Of a stretch of DNA of 64,000 nucleotides, positions 20,678 through 30,374 are shown one piece after another. Source of the DNA: Pseudomonadota bacterium (GTDB lineage: Bacteria; Pseudomonadota; Alphaproteobacteria; Acetobacterales; Acetobacteraceae). The translations under genes were made by a program, and so were the position numbers. The notes beneath the pieces are model-generated. The model saw nothing but the letters and a program-made list of their open reading frames with translations. It was not told the origin of the DNA and made no database searches. Position 1 is the first letter of the stretch; every line of letters starts with the position of its first letter. The stretch spans positions 1 through 64,000 of the forward strand of contig JABBOH010000024.1 in assembly GCA_019351895.1 (NCBI GenBank), read 5' to 3'.

Positions 20678-21604
20678 CTACTCAAAGAAGTCTTCGTCGA
20701 TTTTTCTGATATGTAGCGTGTCTTCAATCCGGCACCCCACATTATGCCGGATCATCAGCTTGGTCAGTTGCTCACCATCAATGAGGACGATGCGCTTGCT
20801 TAGGAACTCCGACGTTTCACGCGCGGAAGACGAAAACGTTGAAGTGGTTACGAAAAGGCCTTTCGTCGCTTTATGCCGGTCAAGGCTCCCGAAAAAGTCC
20901 CGGATGGCTCCGGACCCTATGTTGTTGCCTTCAGCATACCGTTTCGCCTGAATATAAACCCGGTCAAGCCCGAGGGCGTCTTGATCAATCACGCCGTCAA
21001 CGCCGTCGTCGCCGCTCCGTCCGATAGCGCGACCCGCATCGGCAGCAGAACCGCCGAACCCCATGCCGAGCAACAGATTGACAATCAGGCGCTCAAAAAA
21101 GTCCGGAGGAGCGGCGCGGATGCGGTCGAGTAATTCCTGCGAAAGCGAAGTATCAATCTGCCGGTGTGCCGCACGCATGATTTCATCAGGCGTCTCGGTC
21201 TGGCGAGTGAACTCCGGCTCAGGCGGCCCGGCATCTGCCACACGACCTGTTTGCGACGCCCGGGACCGCGCCTTGAACTGCTGGAAGCCGTCGAATCGTT
21301 CGAGGAAGGCATTGTCAATTCGGGCCGGGTTACCGTCGAGCGCCAGTTTTCCGCTTGGTGTGACCTTAAAGTATCCTCGCCGTGTTCCCTCAAGAAGCCC
21401 GGCCTTGCTAAGGTATGTCTTGGCCCAATGCACCCGATTCGCAAACGTAGTCTGTTTTCCGGAGGGGAGCAGTTCCGCACGATCCTCAAGGGTCAGACTG
21501 AGCTTGCTGGCAATTTTCTCAACCGCATCACTAATACGGACCTCCCCATCCATCGATGCTTGGAGCACTGGCAGCATGAGCGACTGATAGTCTGGAATGG
21601 CCAT
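20678..21604 (-). CDS. mrr: Mrr-type restriction endonuclease
   Basis: N-terminal winged-helix-like region (YFKVTPSGKLAL); C-terminal GRSGDDGVDGVIDQDALGLDRVYIQAKRY catalytic core. Confidence 0.88.
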   Translation of the reverse strand: MAIPDYQSLMLPVLQASMDGEVRISDAVEKIASKLSLTLEDRAELLPSGKQTTFANRVHWAKTYLSKAGLLEGTRRGYFKVTPSGKLALDGNPARIDNAFLERFDGFQQFKARSRASQTGRVADAGPPEPEFTRQTETPDEIMRAAHRQIDTSLSQELLDRIRAAPPDFFERLIVNLLLGMGFGGSAADAGRAIGRSGDDGVDGVIDQDALGLDRVYIQAKRYAEGNNIGSGAIRDFFGSLDRHKATKGLFVTTSTFSSSARETSEFLSKRIVLIDGEQLTKLMIRHNVGCRIEDTLHIRKIDEDFFE

Positions 21605-21800
21605 CGATGATCTGTATTCGATTCGGTGGCAGCAAGAAAGACCGATGTTCCAAAAGCTTGGAATAATGGACTGCACTGAATGTTGGCTTTCGGGCTGCCG
21701 GATCGGCCAGTAAGCGACATGCTCGGTCGAGAGCCTAACTCCCGCAATCGGCACGGCCACCATTGCTGAGAACCACGATAGACTGTCCGCATTACCAGGA

Positions 21801-21830
21801 GAAGTTTTTGGTTCTTTTTTCAAAAAGAAC
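21801..21830 (+). repeat. Dispersed hairpin unit, locus C
   Basis: GAAGTTTTTGGTTCTTTTTTCAAAAAGAAC; arms GTTCTTTTT/AAAAAGAAC. Confidence 0.85.
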
Positions 21831-21849
21831 AGCGCCTCCTTACCTCCCT

Positions 21850-22629
21850 CTACTTCCGCAACTCCATCTGGATCGGACCCTCGCGACGGCCGTGCGTGAA
21901 CTGATCCACCATCGGATTGCCCGAGTTCATCACCTCGGATGCCGGACCTTCCCAGATGATGCGTCCACGATGCAGCATCGCCGCCCGGTCCCCGATCCGC
22001 ATGGTGCTTGCCATGTCATGCGTGATGGCAACCGCCGTGCTGCCCAGGCGCTTCACGCAATCGACGATCAACCCGTCGATCACGGCGCCCATGATCGGGT
22101 CCAGCCCCGTCGTCGGCTCGTCGAAGAACATGATCTCGGGCTTGGACGCGATCGCGCGCGCCAGCGCCACCCGCTTCTGCATCCCGCCCGAAAGCTCGGA
22201 GGGCGCCAGATCGCCGACGGTCGGCGACAGCCCGACCTGCTCCAGCACCGTGTTCGCGGTCGCCGCCGCTTGCCTGCGGCTCGCCTGCCGCTTGGCGACC
22301 AGCCCGAAGGCCACGTTCTCCCGCACCGTCATGCTGTCGAACAGCGCGCCGTTCTGGAACAGCATGCCGATCTCGCCGCGCGCCTCGTCCCGCGCCCGGC
22401 GGCCGAGCAGGAGGATGTCCTGCCCGTCGATCTCGATGCTGCCGGCGTCGGGCTCGATCAGCCCGAGGATGCATTTCAGCAGCACGGACTTGCCGGTGCC
22501 CGAGCCGCCGATGACGACCGTCGAGGTGCCGGGAAAGACGTCGAGGTCGACGCCGTCCAGCACCTGCTTGTCGCCAAAGGCCTTGCGCAGGGCCCGGACG
22601 CGGATCTTGGGTCGTTCGGTGGCGCTCAT
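21850..22629 (-). CDS. mlaF: ABC transporter ATP-binding protein, phospholipid-trafficking (MlaF-like)
   Basis: MSATERPKIRVRALRKAFGDKQVLDGVDLDVFPG; IGGSGTGKSVLLKCILGL; LSGGMQKRVALARA; ATGA overlap with mlaE. Confidence 0.88.
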   Translation of the reverse strand: MSATERPKIRVRALRKAFGDKQVLDGVDLDVFPGTSTVVIGGSGTGKSVLLKCILGLIEPDAGSIEIDGQDILLLGRRARDEARGEIGMLFQNGALFDSMTVRENVAFGLVAKRQASRRQAAATANTVLEQVGLSPTVGDLAPSELSGGMQKRVALARAIASKPEIMFFDEPTTGLDPIMGAVIDGLIVDCVKRLGSTAVAITHDMASTMRIGDRAAMLHRGRIIWEGPASEVMNSGNPMVDQFTHGRREGPIQMELRK

Positions 22630-23411
22630 CGGGTGAAGAAGGCTTCGGTCATGACGTAGTCGAGTGCGAGGATGAGGACGGAGGCCATGACGACGGCGGA
22701 GGTCGTGGCCGAGCCGACGCCCTCCGCGCCGCCCCGGCTGCGGTAGCCGTGGTAGCAGCCGGAGAGCGCGATGACGAAGCCGAAGACTACGGCCTTGGCG
22801 AGACCGGACAGCACATCGATCGGCTGCAGCGCGGACCAGGTGCTGGCGAGATAGGCGTGGCCGTCGAAGCCGAGCTTCAACGTGCAGACGACATAGCCGC
22901 CGAGCACGCCGAGGATGTCGGCGACCAGCACGAGCAGCGGCATCGCCACGATGCCGGCGAGCAGCCGGGGGGCGACCAGGAACTTCATCGGATTGGTCGA
23001 GAGCGTCTGCAGCGCGTCGATCTGGTCGGTGACGCGCATGGTGCCGAGTTCGGCCGCCATCGCCGCCCCTGCCCGTCCGGCCATCATCAGCGAGGCCAGA
23101 ACCGGCCCCAGCTCGCGCACCACGGAGAGCACGACGATGGTCGCCGTCTGCGACTGGGCCGAGAAGCGCGCGAAGCCGGTATAGGACTGCAGCGCGATCA
23201 CCATGCCGGCGAAGACGGCGGTGAGCGACACGACGGGGAGCGAGAGGAAGCCCATGCCGAGCAGCGCGCGCCCGATGAGGCGCGGATAGAAGGGCGGCAG
23301 GAGGATGTTGATGAGACCGGTGGCGGCGAAGATCGCCAGGGCTCCGGTCGCGCGGCAGGCCGCAATCGCCCCGCGCCCGAGTGCGGCGATCGCGTTCAGG
23401 ATCAAGTTCAT
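22626..23411 (-). CDS. mlaE: MlaE-family ABC transporter permease
   Basis: MAGRAGAAMAAELGTMRVTDQIDAL characteristic segment; coupled to mlaF and alr by ATGA overlaps. Confidence 0.9.
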   Translation of the reverse strand: MNLILNAIAALGRGAIAACRATGALAIFAATGLINILLPPFYPRLIGRALLGMGFLSLPVVSLTAVFAGMVIALQSYTGFARFSAQSQTATIVVLSVVRELGPVLASLMMAGRAGAAMAAELGTMRVTDQIDALQTLSTNPMKFLVAPRLLAGIVAMPLLVLVADILGVLGGYVVCTLKLGFDGHAYLASTWSALQPIDVLSGLAKAVVFGFVIALSGCYHGYRSRGGAEGVGSATTSAVVMASVLILALDYVMTEAFFTR

Positions 23412-24571
23412 GCGCCCAGATAGCGCCTGTGGAAGCGTCTGCCCAGGGAGGTGAGGACCTCATACGCGTTCGTGCCCGCGAGTGTGGCGAGGCGCTCCAC
23501 GGGAACGGCGGGGCCGATCACCTCGCACCAGTCGCCGATCGCGGCGGCCGGACAATCGGTCACGTCGATCGTGATGAGGTCCATCGAGACCCGGCCCACG
23601 ACAGGGCAGAGCTGACCGCCGAGCCCGACTTCCGCCCGGTCGCCGAGCACCCGGTGGTAGCCGTCGGCGTAGCCCACGGGCAGGGTCGCGATGCGGCTCG
23701 GGCGGGGGCTGATCCATTGGTGGTCGTAGCCGACGCCCTCGCCCGCCGGCACATCCCGCAGCTGCATGATGCGGGCGCGGAGGCGCGCGACGGGCGCCAT
23801 GGGGTTGGCGTCGCCCGGCGTCGGGTTGACGCCGTAGAGCGCGGCGCCGGGCCGCGCGAGGTCGGACGCGAAGCGGGGGCCGAGGAAGATGCCGGAGGAA
23901 TTGGCGAAGGATCGCCGGGTGCCGGGGAAGCGCGCCGCCGCTGCGGCGAAGACCTCCGCCTGGATCGCATTCATCGGCGCGCCGGGCGTATCCGCCGCGA
24001 CGAGATGCGTCATCACGAACAGGATATCGAGCGGCGCGAGGAGTTCGGCGCGTGCCGTCAGCCGCTCAAGCTCGACCGGGCTGAGGCCGGTGCGGTTCAT
24101 GCCCGTGTCGATATGGAGCAAGGCCGGCAGCCGGCGTCCGCGCGCGCGCGCCGCCGCCGCCCAGGCCTCGATTTCGCCCAGCGTGCCGAGCGCCGGGGCG
24201 ATGTCGTGCAGGATGAAAGTCTCCTCCTCGCCAGGGCCCAGGCCATGCAGCACGCAGAGCATGGAGTCCGGCAGGAGCGGGCGGATCTCGACCGCCTCCA
24301 TCAGATGGGCGGTGAAGAAGTGCCGGCAGCCCTCGGCATGGAGGCGCTTGGCGACCGCGACGGCGCCCAACCCGTAGCCGTCGGCCTTGAGCACCCCGGC
24401 GGTCGCGCGATCCGGCCCGTGCCGATCCCGCAGCAGGCGCCAGTTGGCCGCGATGGCGTCGAGGTCGATCTCCAGCACCGACCCGCCGGTGGCGAAGGGT
24501 TCAATGATGGGAGGGGTCCTTCCTGGCGATGACGAGGGCCGCGGCACGGCGGCCATCCAGCACGGCGCCAC
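23408..24571 (-). CDS. alr: Alanine racemase
   Basis: LEIDLDAIAANW...GVLKADGYGLGA; C-terminal GRVSMDLITIDVTDCP; start codon uncertain (overlaps upstream gene). Confidence 0.9.
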   Translation of the reverse strand: MAPCWMAAVPRPSSSPGRTPPIIEPFATGGSVLEIDLDAIAANWRLLRDRHGPDRATAGVLKADGYGLGAVAVAKRLHAEGCRHFFTAHLMEAVEIRPLLPDSMLCVLHGLGPGEEETFILHDIAPALGTLGEIEAWAAAARARGRRLPALLHIDTGMNRTGLSPVELERLTARAELLAPLDILFVMTHLVAADTPGAPMNAIQAEVFAAAAARFPGTRRSFANSSGIFLGPRFASDLARPGAALYGVNPTPGDANPMAPVARLRARIMQLRDVPAGEGVGYDHQWISPRPSRIATLPVGYADGYHRVLGDRAEVGLGGQLCPVVGRVSMDLITIDVTDCPAAAIGDWCEVIGPAVPVERLATLAGTNAYEVLTSLGRRFHRRYLGA

Positions 24572-25787
24572 CCACGGTTCCAGCCATGCCGTCCGTGCGG
24601 CAGGCCTCGCCCGCGAACAGCAGCCGCCCCTCGGCGATGGGTGCGGCGAGCGCCGACCGCGCCCCGGCCCCGCCCGGACGGGCGTAGCTATAGGCGCCGA
24701 GGTGGTGCGGATCGGTGCCCCAGTCGGTCGTGAAGCCTTCCGGCCGGAACATCGCGTCGGCGCGCGCGCCGAACATCGCCCGCCATTCGCGCCGCGCGAG
24801 GTCGAGCGCCGCGCGGGGGTCGGGGGCCACCGCCCAGGCGGCGTCGCCGCCGACGAAGCCGATGACGTGATCGGTGCCGCGCGGCCAGGCGATGAAGCTC
24901 AGGAAGGGATCGCCCAGCCGCTCCAGCCGCCGGAAGGCGTGGGTCGGCGTCGTCATGCCGAGCCGATCCTCGCCCGCCGCCCGCAGCACGATCTTGCTGA
25001 GCAGACCCATCGGCAGGTCGGCAATGGCGGCCTCGGTCGCGGACGGCAGCGGCGGGTCGAAGGCAATCGCGCCCGCGCCCAGAACGCCGGTCGAGACCGT
25101 CACGATGACGGAGGCGGCGCTGATGGCGCCCTGCGGCGTCTCCACCCTCACCCTGTCGCCGCCCCAGGCAATACGGCTGACCGGGCAGAGACCGCGGATC
25201 GGCCCGGCATCGGCTTCCAGCAGGTCGCGCAGCAAACGCCCGAAGCCGCGCTCGCCCATCAGGTTCTGCCCGTCGAGCTGGTTCAGACGGAAGTCGGCGA
25301 GGCTGAGATAGGGCGCGTCGACCGCGTCGATCAGGCTCGCATGCCAGGCCTCGATGGTCGGCGCCCAGGGGTTCTCGTGCCGGAACGGCCCGATGGCGGT
25401 CGCGAGGTCGGTGTCGGGCTCGGCGGGCCTGCCCATGACGATCCCGGTCCAGGCTGTATCCGCCGCGTCGTACTCCGCGTGCTCGGCGGCGGTCGCCGGA
25501 CGGTCGCCGAGGAACATCAGGGACTCGCTGCGGAAAGCCGCGCGCAGCGGCTGCCCCGCCGCCTGCGCCATCGGCACGAGAGGGTTGTGCTCGGCCATAT
25601 GGAGCCACGCTGCCCCCTCGTCGAGCCATGCGCCGCCGAGCGCCGCGGGGGTGGTGGTGCGCGCCCGCCCGCCCGGCGTGGCCGCCGCTTCGAGCAGGAT
25701 CGTCGACTGGCCCGCGGCCCGCAAGGCCACGGCCGCCGCCAAACCTGCCGCGCCCGCCCCCACGATCGCGACATCCACCTCCATCAT
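24501..25787 (-). CDS. Flavin amine oxidase-like FAD-dependent oxidoreductase
   Basis: VAIVGAGAAGLAAAVALRAAG GxGxxG; GGRARTTT; C-terminal LLFAGEACRTDGMAGTVGGAVLDGRRAA. Confidence 0.88.
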   Translation of the reverse strand: MMEVDVAIVGAGAAGLAAAVALRAAGQSTILLEAAATPGGRARTTTPAALGGAWLDEGAAWLHMAEHNPLVPMAQAAGQPLRAAFRSESLMFLGDRPATAAEHAEYDAADTAWTGIVMGRPAEPDTDLATAIGPFRHENPWAPTIEAWHASLIDAVDAPYLSLADFRLNQLDGQNLMGERGFGRLLRDLLEADAGPIRGLCPVSRIAWGGDRVRVETPQGAISAASVIVTVSTGVLGAGAIAFDPPLPSATEAAIADLPMGLLSKIVLRAAGEDRLGMTTPTHAFRRLERLGDPFLSFIAWPRGTDHVIGFVGGDAAWAVAPDPRAALDLARREWRAMFGARADAMFRPEGFTTDWGTDPHHLGAYSYARPGGAGARSALAAPIAEGRLLFAGEACRTDGMAGTVGGAVLDGRRAAALVIARKDPSHH

Positions 25788-25817
25788 GCCGGACGCCCTG
25801 TCCCGTGCGCCGACCCG

Positions 25818-27314
25818 TCAGTGGTGATCGTCGTGATCCTGATCGAGATCTGCGAAGCGGGTGAACTCCGCCTCGAAGAACAGATCGATCTTGCCGGTGG
25901 GGCCGTGACGCTGTTTGGCGAGGTAAAGCTCGGCCTTGTTGTGGACCCGCTCCATATCCTGCTGCCACTTCTCGAGCGCCGTCTGAAACTTGTCCTCAGA
26001 CTCATAACCCATCTGCTTGGGCGCGCGCTGCGCCAGGTAATACTCGTCGCGGTAGATGAACATGACCGCGTCGGCATCCTGCTCGATCGATCCCGACTCG
26101 CGCAAATCAGAAAGCTGCGGGCGCTTGTCCTCGCGGCTCTCCACGGCGCGGCTGAGCTGGGAGAGCGCGATGACGGGCACGGCCAGCTCCTTCGCCAGCG
26201 CTTTCAGCCCCTGGGTGATCATGCTGATTTCCAGCACACGGCTTTCCGGGCGCGTGCCCGCCGCCGGGCGCATCAGCTGGAGGTAGTCGATCACCACGAG
26301 CCCCAGCCCCTTGCTGCGCTTGAGCCGCCGGCAGCGGGTCCGCAGCGCCGAGAGCGTGATGGCGGGCGTGTCGTCGATCTCCAACGGCAGGCTGGAGATG
26401 TCGCGGCTGACGGCGACGAAGCGGTCGAAGTCGCGCGGCCCGATATCGCCGCGCCGGATGCGGTCGCCGCTGATCCGCGCCTCCTCCGCGAGGAGACGGG
26501 AGGCGAGCTGCTCGGAACTCATTTCCAGCGAGAAGATCGCGACGGTATCGCGGGCGATGGCGTTGGGACCGCCGGCCTTGCGGGCCTCGTTCTGCATCGC
26601 GCGCGCCGCGCCGAAGGCGATCTTGGTCGCGAGCGCTGTCTTGCCCATGCCGGGGCGGCCGGCGAGGATGAGGAGATCGGACGGATGCAGGCCGCCGGTC
26701 TTGGCGTCGAGATCCCGCAACCCCGTCGACAGGCCGGAGACGCTGCCCGAGCGCTGGAAGGCGCGTTCGGCGCTGTCGATCGCCTGGATCAGCGCCTTCT
26801 CGAAGGTGACGAACCCGCCCTCGGAGCCGCCACGGGTCGCGAGATCGAAAAGCTGCTGCTCGGCCGCTTCCATCTGCTGGCGCCCGTCAAGCTCGGCATC
26901 GGCGCCGAAGGCCCGGTTGACCAGCGTTTCGCCCACGTCGATCAGCTGGCGGCGGAGCCACGCGTCATGCACCGTCTGCCCGTAGTCGCCAGCATTGATG
27001 ATGCCGATCATGGCGGTCAGGAGTTGCGCGAGATAGGCGGTGCCGCCGACCTCGGCGAGCACGCCCGAATGCTCGAACTCGGCGCGGAGCGTCACCGCGT
27101 CGGCAAGCTGCCCGGCCTCCACCCGCCGGGCGATGGCCTGGAAGATGCGGCCATGGATGGGGTCGGCGAAATGCTCGGGTGCGAGGAACTCCGACACCCG
27201 CTCGTAAGCCTTGTTGTTGGCCAGAAGCGCGCCAAGGAGGGCCTGTTCGGCCTGGAGGTTGCTCGGGGGGAGCCGCTGGCTGAGCCCGAGAAGCGGCGAG
27301 TCGATATCGTTCAT
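25818..27314 (-). CDS. dnaB: Replicative DNA helicase
   Basis: N-terminal PPSNLQAEQALLGALL; Walker A ILAGRPGMGKTALA; SDLRESGSIEQDADAVMFIYRDEYY; alternative start at 27353. Confidence 0.95.
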   Translation of the reverse strand: MNDIDSPLLGLSQRLPPSNLQAEQALLGALLANNKAYERVSEFLAPEHFADPIHGRIFQAIARRVEAGQLADAVTLRAEFEHSGVLAEVGGTAYLAQLLTAMIGIINAGDYGQTVHDAWLRRQLIDVGETLVNRAFGADAELDGRQQMEAAEQQLFDLATRGGSEGGFVTFEKALIQAIDSAERAFQRSGSVSGLSTGLRDLDAKTGGLHPSDLLILAGRPGMGKTALATKIAFGAARAMQNEARKAGGPNAIARDTVAIFSLEMSSEQLASRLLAEEARISGDRIRRGDIGPRDFDRFVAVSRDISSLPLEIDDTPAITLSALRTRCRRLKRSKGLGLVVIDYLQLMRPAAGTRPESRVLEISMITQGLKALAKELAVPVIALSQLSRAVESREDKRPQLSDLRESGSIEQDADAVMFIYRDEYYLAQRAPKQMGYESEDKFQTALEKWQQDMERVHNKAELYLAKQRHGPTGKIDLFFEAEFTRFADLDQDHDDHH

Positions 27315-27416
27315 CGCAGCATCATAGCGCGCCTGCGCGATACGGTTCATCAACCACCGCCTGTGGACAGCGGGGATAGAAACCTGGGGACTATGGGGAT
27401 AACTCGCGGCGTGACG

Positions 27417-28055
27417 CTATTCAGCGAGCCCGCTGGCGTGGCCCCAGGCTTCCCGCGCCTCCTTGAGGCCGTAGATCACGATCACGAGGCCGGCGAGCGG
27501 GTCCGCCCACCACCAGCCGAAGGCGGTGTCGAGCCCGACGCCCACCAGCACGGCAAAGGCGAGGTAAGCATCGACCATCGTGACCCGCGCCTCGGTCATC
27601 AGCACCTGGTTGCCGAGCGCCTGCCCGGTGGCGTGCTTGCCCCAGGCCAGCGCCAGCATCACCACGACCGTGATGGCGAGCCAGACGAGCGCGCCGGGAG
27701 ATGGCATCGGACGGTGCCCGGTCGCCAGAACGATGACCGCGCTGACAAGCACATAAAGGGAGAGGGCCGCGAAGGCGGCGGCGATGACGCGGAGCGCGGT
27801 CCGCTCCCGGCCCTGATCGGCGCCCTTGAGTTGCCAGACCACGATCGTGGAGGCGAGAATTTCGATCAGGGAGTCGAGGCCGAAGCCCGCCAATGCAATC
27901 GAACTCGCCCGGAGCGCCGCGATGATGAGGATGACGGTGCCGACGACGTTCCATCCGAGCGTCGCATATTCGAGCCGGAGGCCGCGGGTGAGCAGCCGGG
28001 ACCGGTTGTCGTCCTGCTCCGTGGCAGATGCCGGCATCACGCGATCATTCTTCAT
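27417..28055 (-). CDS. Cation-efflux-like multi-TM membrane protein
   Basis: Several TM segments, FGLDSLIEILAS and FGWWWADPLAGLVIVIYGLKEA resemble CDF-family motifs. Confidence 0.7.
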   Translation of the reverse strand: MKNDRVMPASATEQDDNRSRLLTRGLRLEYATLGWNVVGTVILIIAALRASSIALAGFGLDSLIEILASTIVVWQLKGADQGRERTALRVIAAAFAALSLYVLVSAVIVLATGHRPMPSPGALVWLAITVVVMLALAWGKHATGQALGNQVLMTEARVTMVDAYLAFAVLVGVGLDTAFGWWWADPLAGLVIVIYGLKEAREAWGHASGLAE

Positions 28056-28249
28056 CCGGTGTCCGTCGAGTTTGAAATTGCGGTTCGGCGGCTTCCGGCG
28101 GTAGCTCAGTCGCGCTTTTCCCGCAATGTCGGGCGGGCCATGGTCATGCGGCTGTCATCTTCCGCCGCACCGACACGTCGGGATGGCCCCCAGGCCGCAC
28201 CGGCCGGAGGAACGCGTTTGACGCCTGCCTCTGACCGCGACTAGGGTCG

Positions 28250-28353
28250 CGTCACCAAGGGGAGCCCCGCGCAGGGGCTGAGAGGCCGGATCGCGGACCA
28301 CCGCACCCCGGCGACCCTTACAACCTGATCCAGGTCATGCTGGCGAAGGGATG
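28250..28353 (+). promoter_or_regulatory. TPP riboswitch (THI element)
   Basis: GGGGAGCCCCGCGCAGGGGCTGAGAGG ... CGACCCTTACAACCTGATCCAGGTCATGCTGGCGAAGGGA directly upstream of thi genes. Confidence 0.93.
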
Positions 28354-28426
28354 GAACGCTCACCCGCACCCGCCTCGTGCCGGTCCACCCCCTTCTCCCG
28401 CCCGACCGCAACGCCGTGAGGCTGAG

Positions 28427-29437
28427 ATGCGTGTGACGGTCGTGGGCGCGGGAATAGCGGGGCTGACCACAGCCCTCGCCTTGTCCGAAGGCGGCGCCAC
28501 GGTGACCGTGGTGGAACGCAGCGCGACCCTCGGCGCCGACGCCTGCTCGCGCTACGCGGGCGGCATGCTGGCGCCCTGGTGCGAGGCGGAGAGCGCCGAA
28601 CCCCTCGTCACCCGTCTCGGCCAGGAAGCGCTCGCCTATTGGCCGCGCGTGTTCCCGGAGACGATCCGGCGCGGCAGCCTCGTGCTCGCGCCCGCGCGCG
28701 ACGCGCCCGACCTCGACCGCTTCGCCCGCCGCACGACGGAGCACGAGCGGCTGGACGCGGAGGGCATCGCGGCCCTGGAACCCGACCTCGCGGGGCGCTT
28801 CCGCCAGGGGCTTTTCTTCCCGCGCGAGGCCCATCTCGACCCGCGCCGGGCGCTCGCGTCGCTTGCCGACAGGTTGAGCGCGCGCGGCGTCGCCATCCGC
28901 TTCGGCGAGGCCTTCGATCCCGACGGCCACAGCCGCGACACAGTGGCCGACTGCCGGGGCTTCGCGGGTGCCGACCGGCTGCCCGACCTTCGCGGCGTCA
29001 AGGGCGAGATGCTCATTCTGCGCTGCCCGGGCGTCAGCCTCTCGCGCCCCGTCCGGCTGCTGCATCCGCGCTGGCCGCTCTATGTCGTGCCGCGCGGCGA
29101 CGGCGTGTTCATGCTGGGGGCGACCATGCTGGAGAGCGGCGAGCGTCACCGCGTGACGGCGCGCTCGGTCGTCGAACTGCTGAGTGCCGCCTATACGCTG
29201 CACCCGGCCTTCGCCGAGGCCGAAATCCTGGAGATGGGCGCCGATGCCCGGCCCGCCTTTGCCGACAACCTGCCGCGTATCCGCGCGCAAGGCCCGCGCG
29301 TGGCGGTGAACGGGCTGTTCCGCCACGGCTTTCTGCTCTCGCCCGCACTCGCCCGCCGTGCCGCCGACTACATCCTGCACGGCACCCAGGACCCGGAGGT
29401 GATGGATGAAAATCCTCGTCAACAACGAAGCGCGTGA
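28427..29437 (+). CDS. thiO: Glycine oxidase ThiO
   Basis: MRVTVVGAGIAGLTTALALSEGG FAD motif; followed by thiS-thiG-thiE behind the TPP riboswitch. Confidence 0.9.
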   Translation: MRVTVVGAGIAGLTTALALSEGGATVTVVERSATLGADACSRYAGGMLAPWCEAESAEPLVTRLGQEALAYWPRVFPETIRRGSLVLAPARDAPDLDRFARRTTEHERLDAEGIAALEPDLAGRFRQGLFFPREAHLDPRRALASLADRLSARGVAIRFGEAFDPDGHSRDTVADCRGFAGADRLPDLRGVKGEMLILRCPGVSLSRPVRLLHPRWPLYVVPRGDGVFMLGATMLESGERHRVTARSVVELLSAAYTLHPAFAEAEILEMGADARPAFADNLPRIRAQGPRVAVNGLFRHGFLLSPALARRAADYILHGTQDPEVMDENPRQQRSA

Positions 29438-29603
29438 GGTGGCGGGGCCGAGCCTTGCCGACGCGCTCGACGAACTCGGCTACGCTGACGCCGTCATCGC
29501 GACCGCCGTCAACGGCGACTTCGCGCCCGCCCGCAGCCGCCCCACGTTGATGCTGCGGGAAGGCGACCGGCTGGAACTGCTCGCGCCCATGCGGGGCGGC
29601 TGA
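29406..29603 (+). CDS. thiS: Sulfur carrier protein ThiS
   Basis: 65 aa, C-terminal Gly-Gly, MKILVNNEAREV. Confidence 0.93.
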   Translation: MKILVNNEAREVAGPSLADALDELGYADAVIATAVNGDFAPARSRPTLMLREGDRLELLAPMRGG

Positions 29604-29606
29604 GCG

Positions 29607-30374
29607 ATGGAGGTCTATGGCGTCACCCTCGCCTCGCGCCTGCTGCTCGGCACGGCACTTTATCCCTCGCCCGCAATCCTCGCGGAGGCCGTCCGCCGCT
29701 CGGGCGCGGAGGTCGTCACGGTCTCGCTCCGCCGCGAGTCCGGCACCGAGCGCGCGGGGCAGGCCTTCTGGTCGCTCATCCGCGACCTCGGCGTGCGCGT
29801 GCTGCCCAACACCGCCGGCTGCCACTCGGCCCGCGAGGCGATCACGACCGCGCAGATGGCGCGCGAGGTGTTCGGCACGAACTGGATCAAGCTCGAGGTC
29901 ATCGGCAACCACGACACGCTGCAGCCGGATGTCTTCGGTCTGGTCGAGGCGGCGCGCGCGCTGACCACCGACGGGTTCGAGGTCTTCCCCTACACAACCG
30001 AGGATCTCGTGGTCGGCGAGCGCCTGCTCGATGCCGGGTGCCGCGTGCTGATGCCCTGGGGCGCGCCGATCGGCTCCGGGCGCGGTCTCAACAACCTCTA
30101 CGGGCTGCGAGCGATGCGGGCACATTTTCCCGATGTGCCGCTGGTGGTCGATGCCGGGATCGGCCTGCCTTCCCAGGCGTGCCAAGCCATGGAACTCGGC
30201 TACGACGGCATCCTGCTGAACACGGCGGTGGCTAAGGCGGGCGATCCGGCGCGCATGGCGGAGGCCTTCGCGAATGCCATCCGCGCCGGCCGCGAAGCCT
30301 TCCTCGCCGAACCCATGCCGCCGCGCGACATGGCCGAGCCCTCGACGCCCGTGCTCGGGATGGCGTTCCGATGA
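29607..30374 (+). CDS. thiG: Thiazole synthase
   Basis: [58 protein letters not shown]. Confidence 0.96.
   Translation: MEVYGVTLASRLLLGTALYPSPAILAEAVRRSGAEVVTVSLRRESGTERAGQAFWSLIRDLGVRVLPNTAGCHSAREAITTAQMAREVFGTNWIKLEVIGNHDTLQPDVFGLVEAARALTTDGFEVFPYTTEDLVVGERLLDAGCRVLMPWGAPIGSGRGLNNLYGLRAMRAHFPDVPLVVDAGIGLPSQACQAMELGYDGILLNTAVAKAGDPARMAEAFANAIRAGREAFLAEPMPPRDMAEPSTPVLGMAFR

Noticed and set aside
21850-23463. Possible MlaF with a long N-terminal extension
   Set aside because: The extension is out-of-frame reading through mlaE; the MSATERP start at 22629 overlaps the mlaE stop by ATGA.
24387-28244. 1285-aa plus-strand ORF
   Set aside because: Antisense shadow of alr, the FAD oxidase, dnaB and the CDF-like gene; Arg/His-rich composition typical of GC-rich reverse frames.
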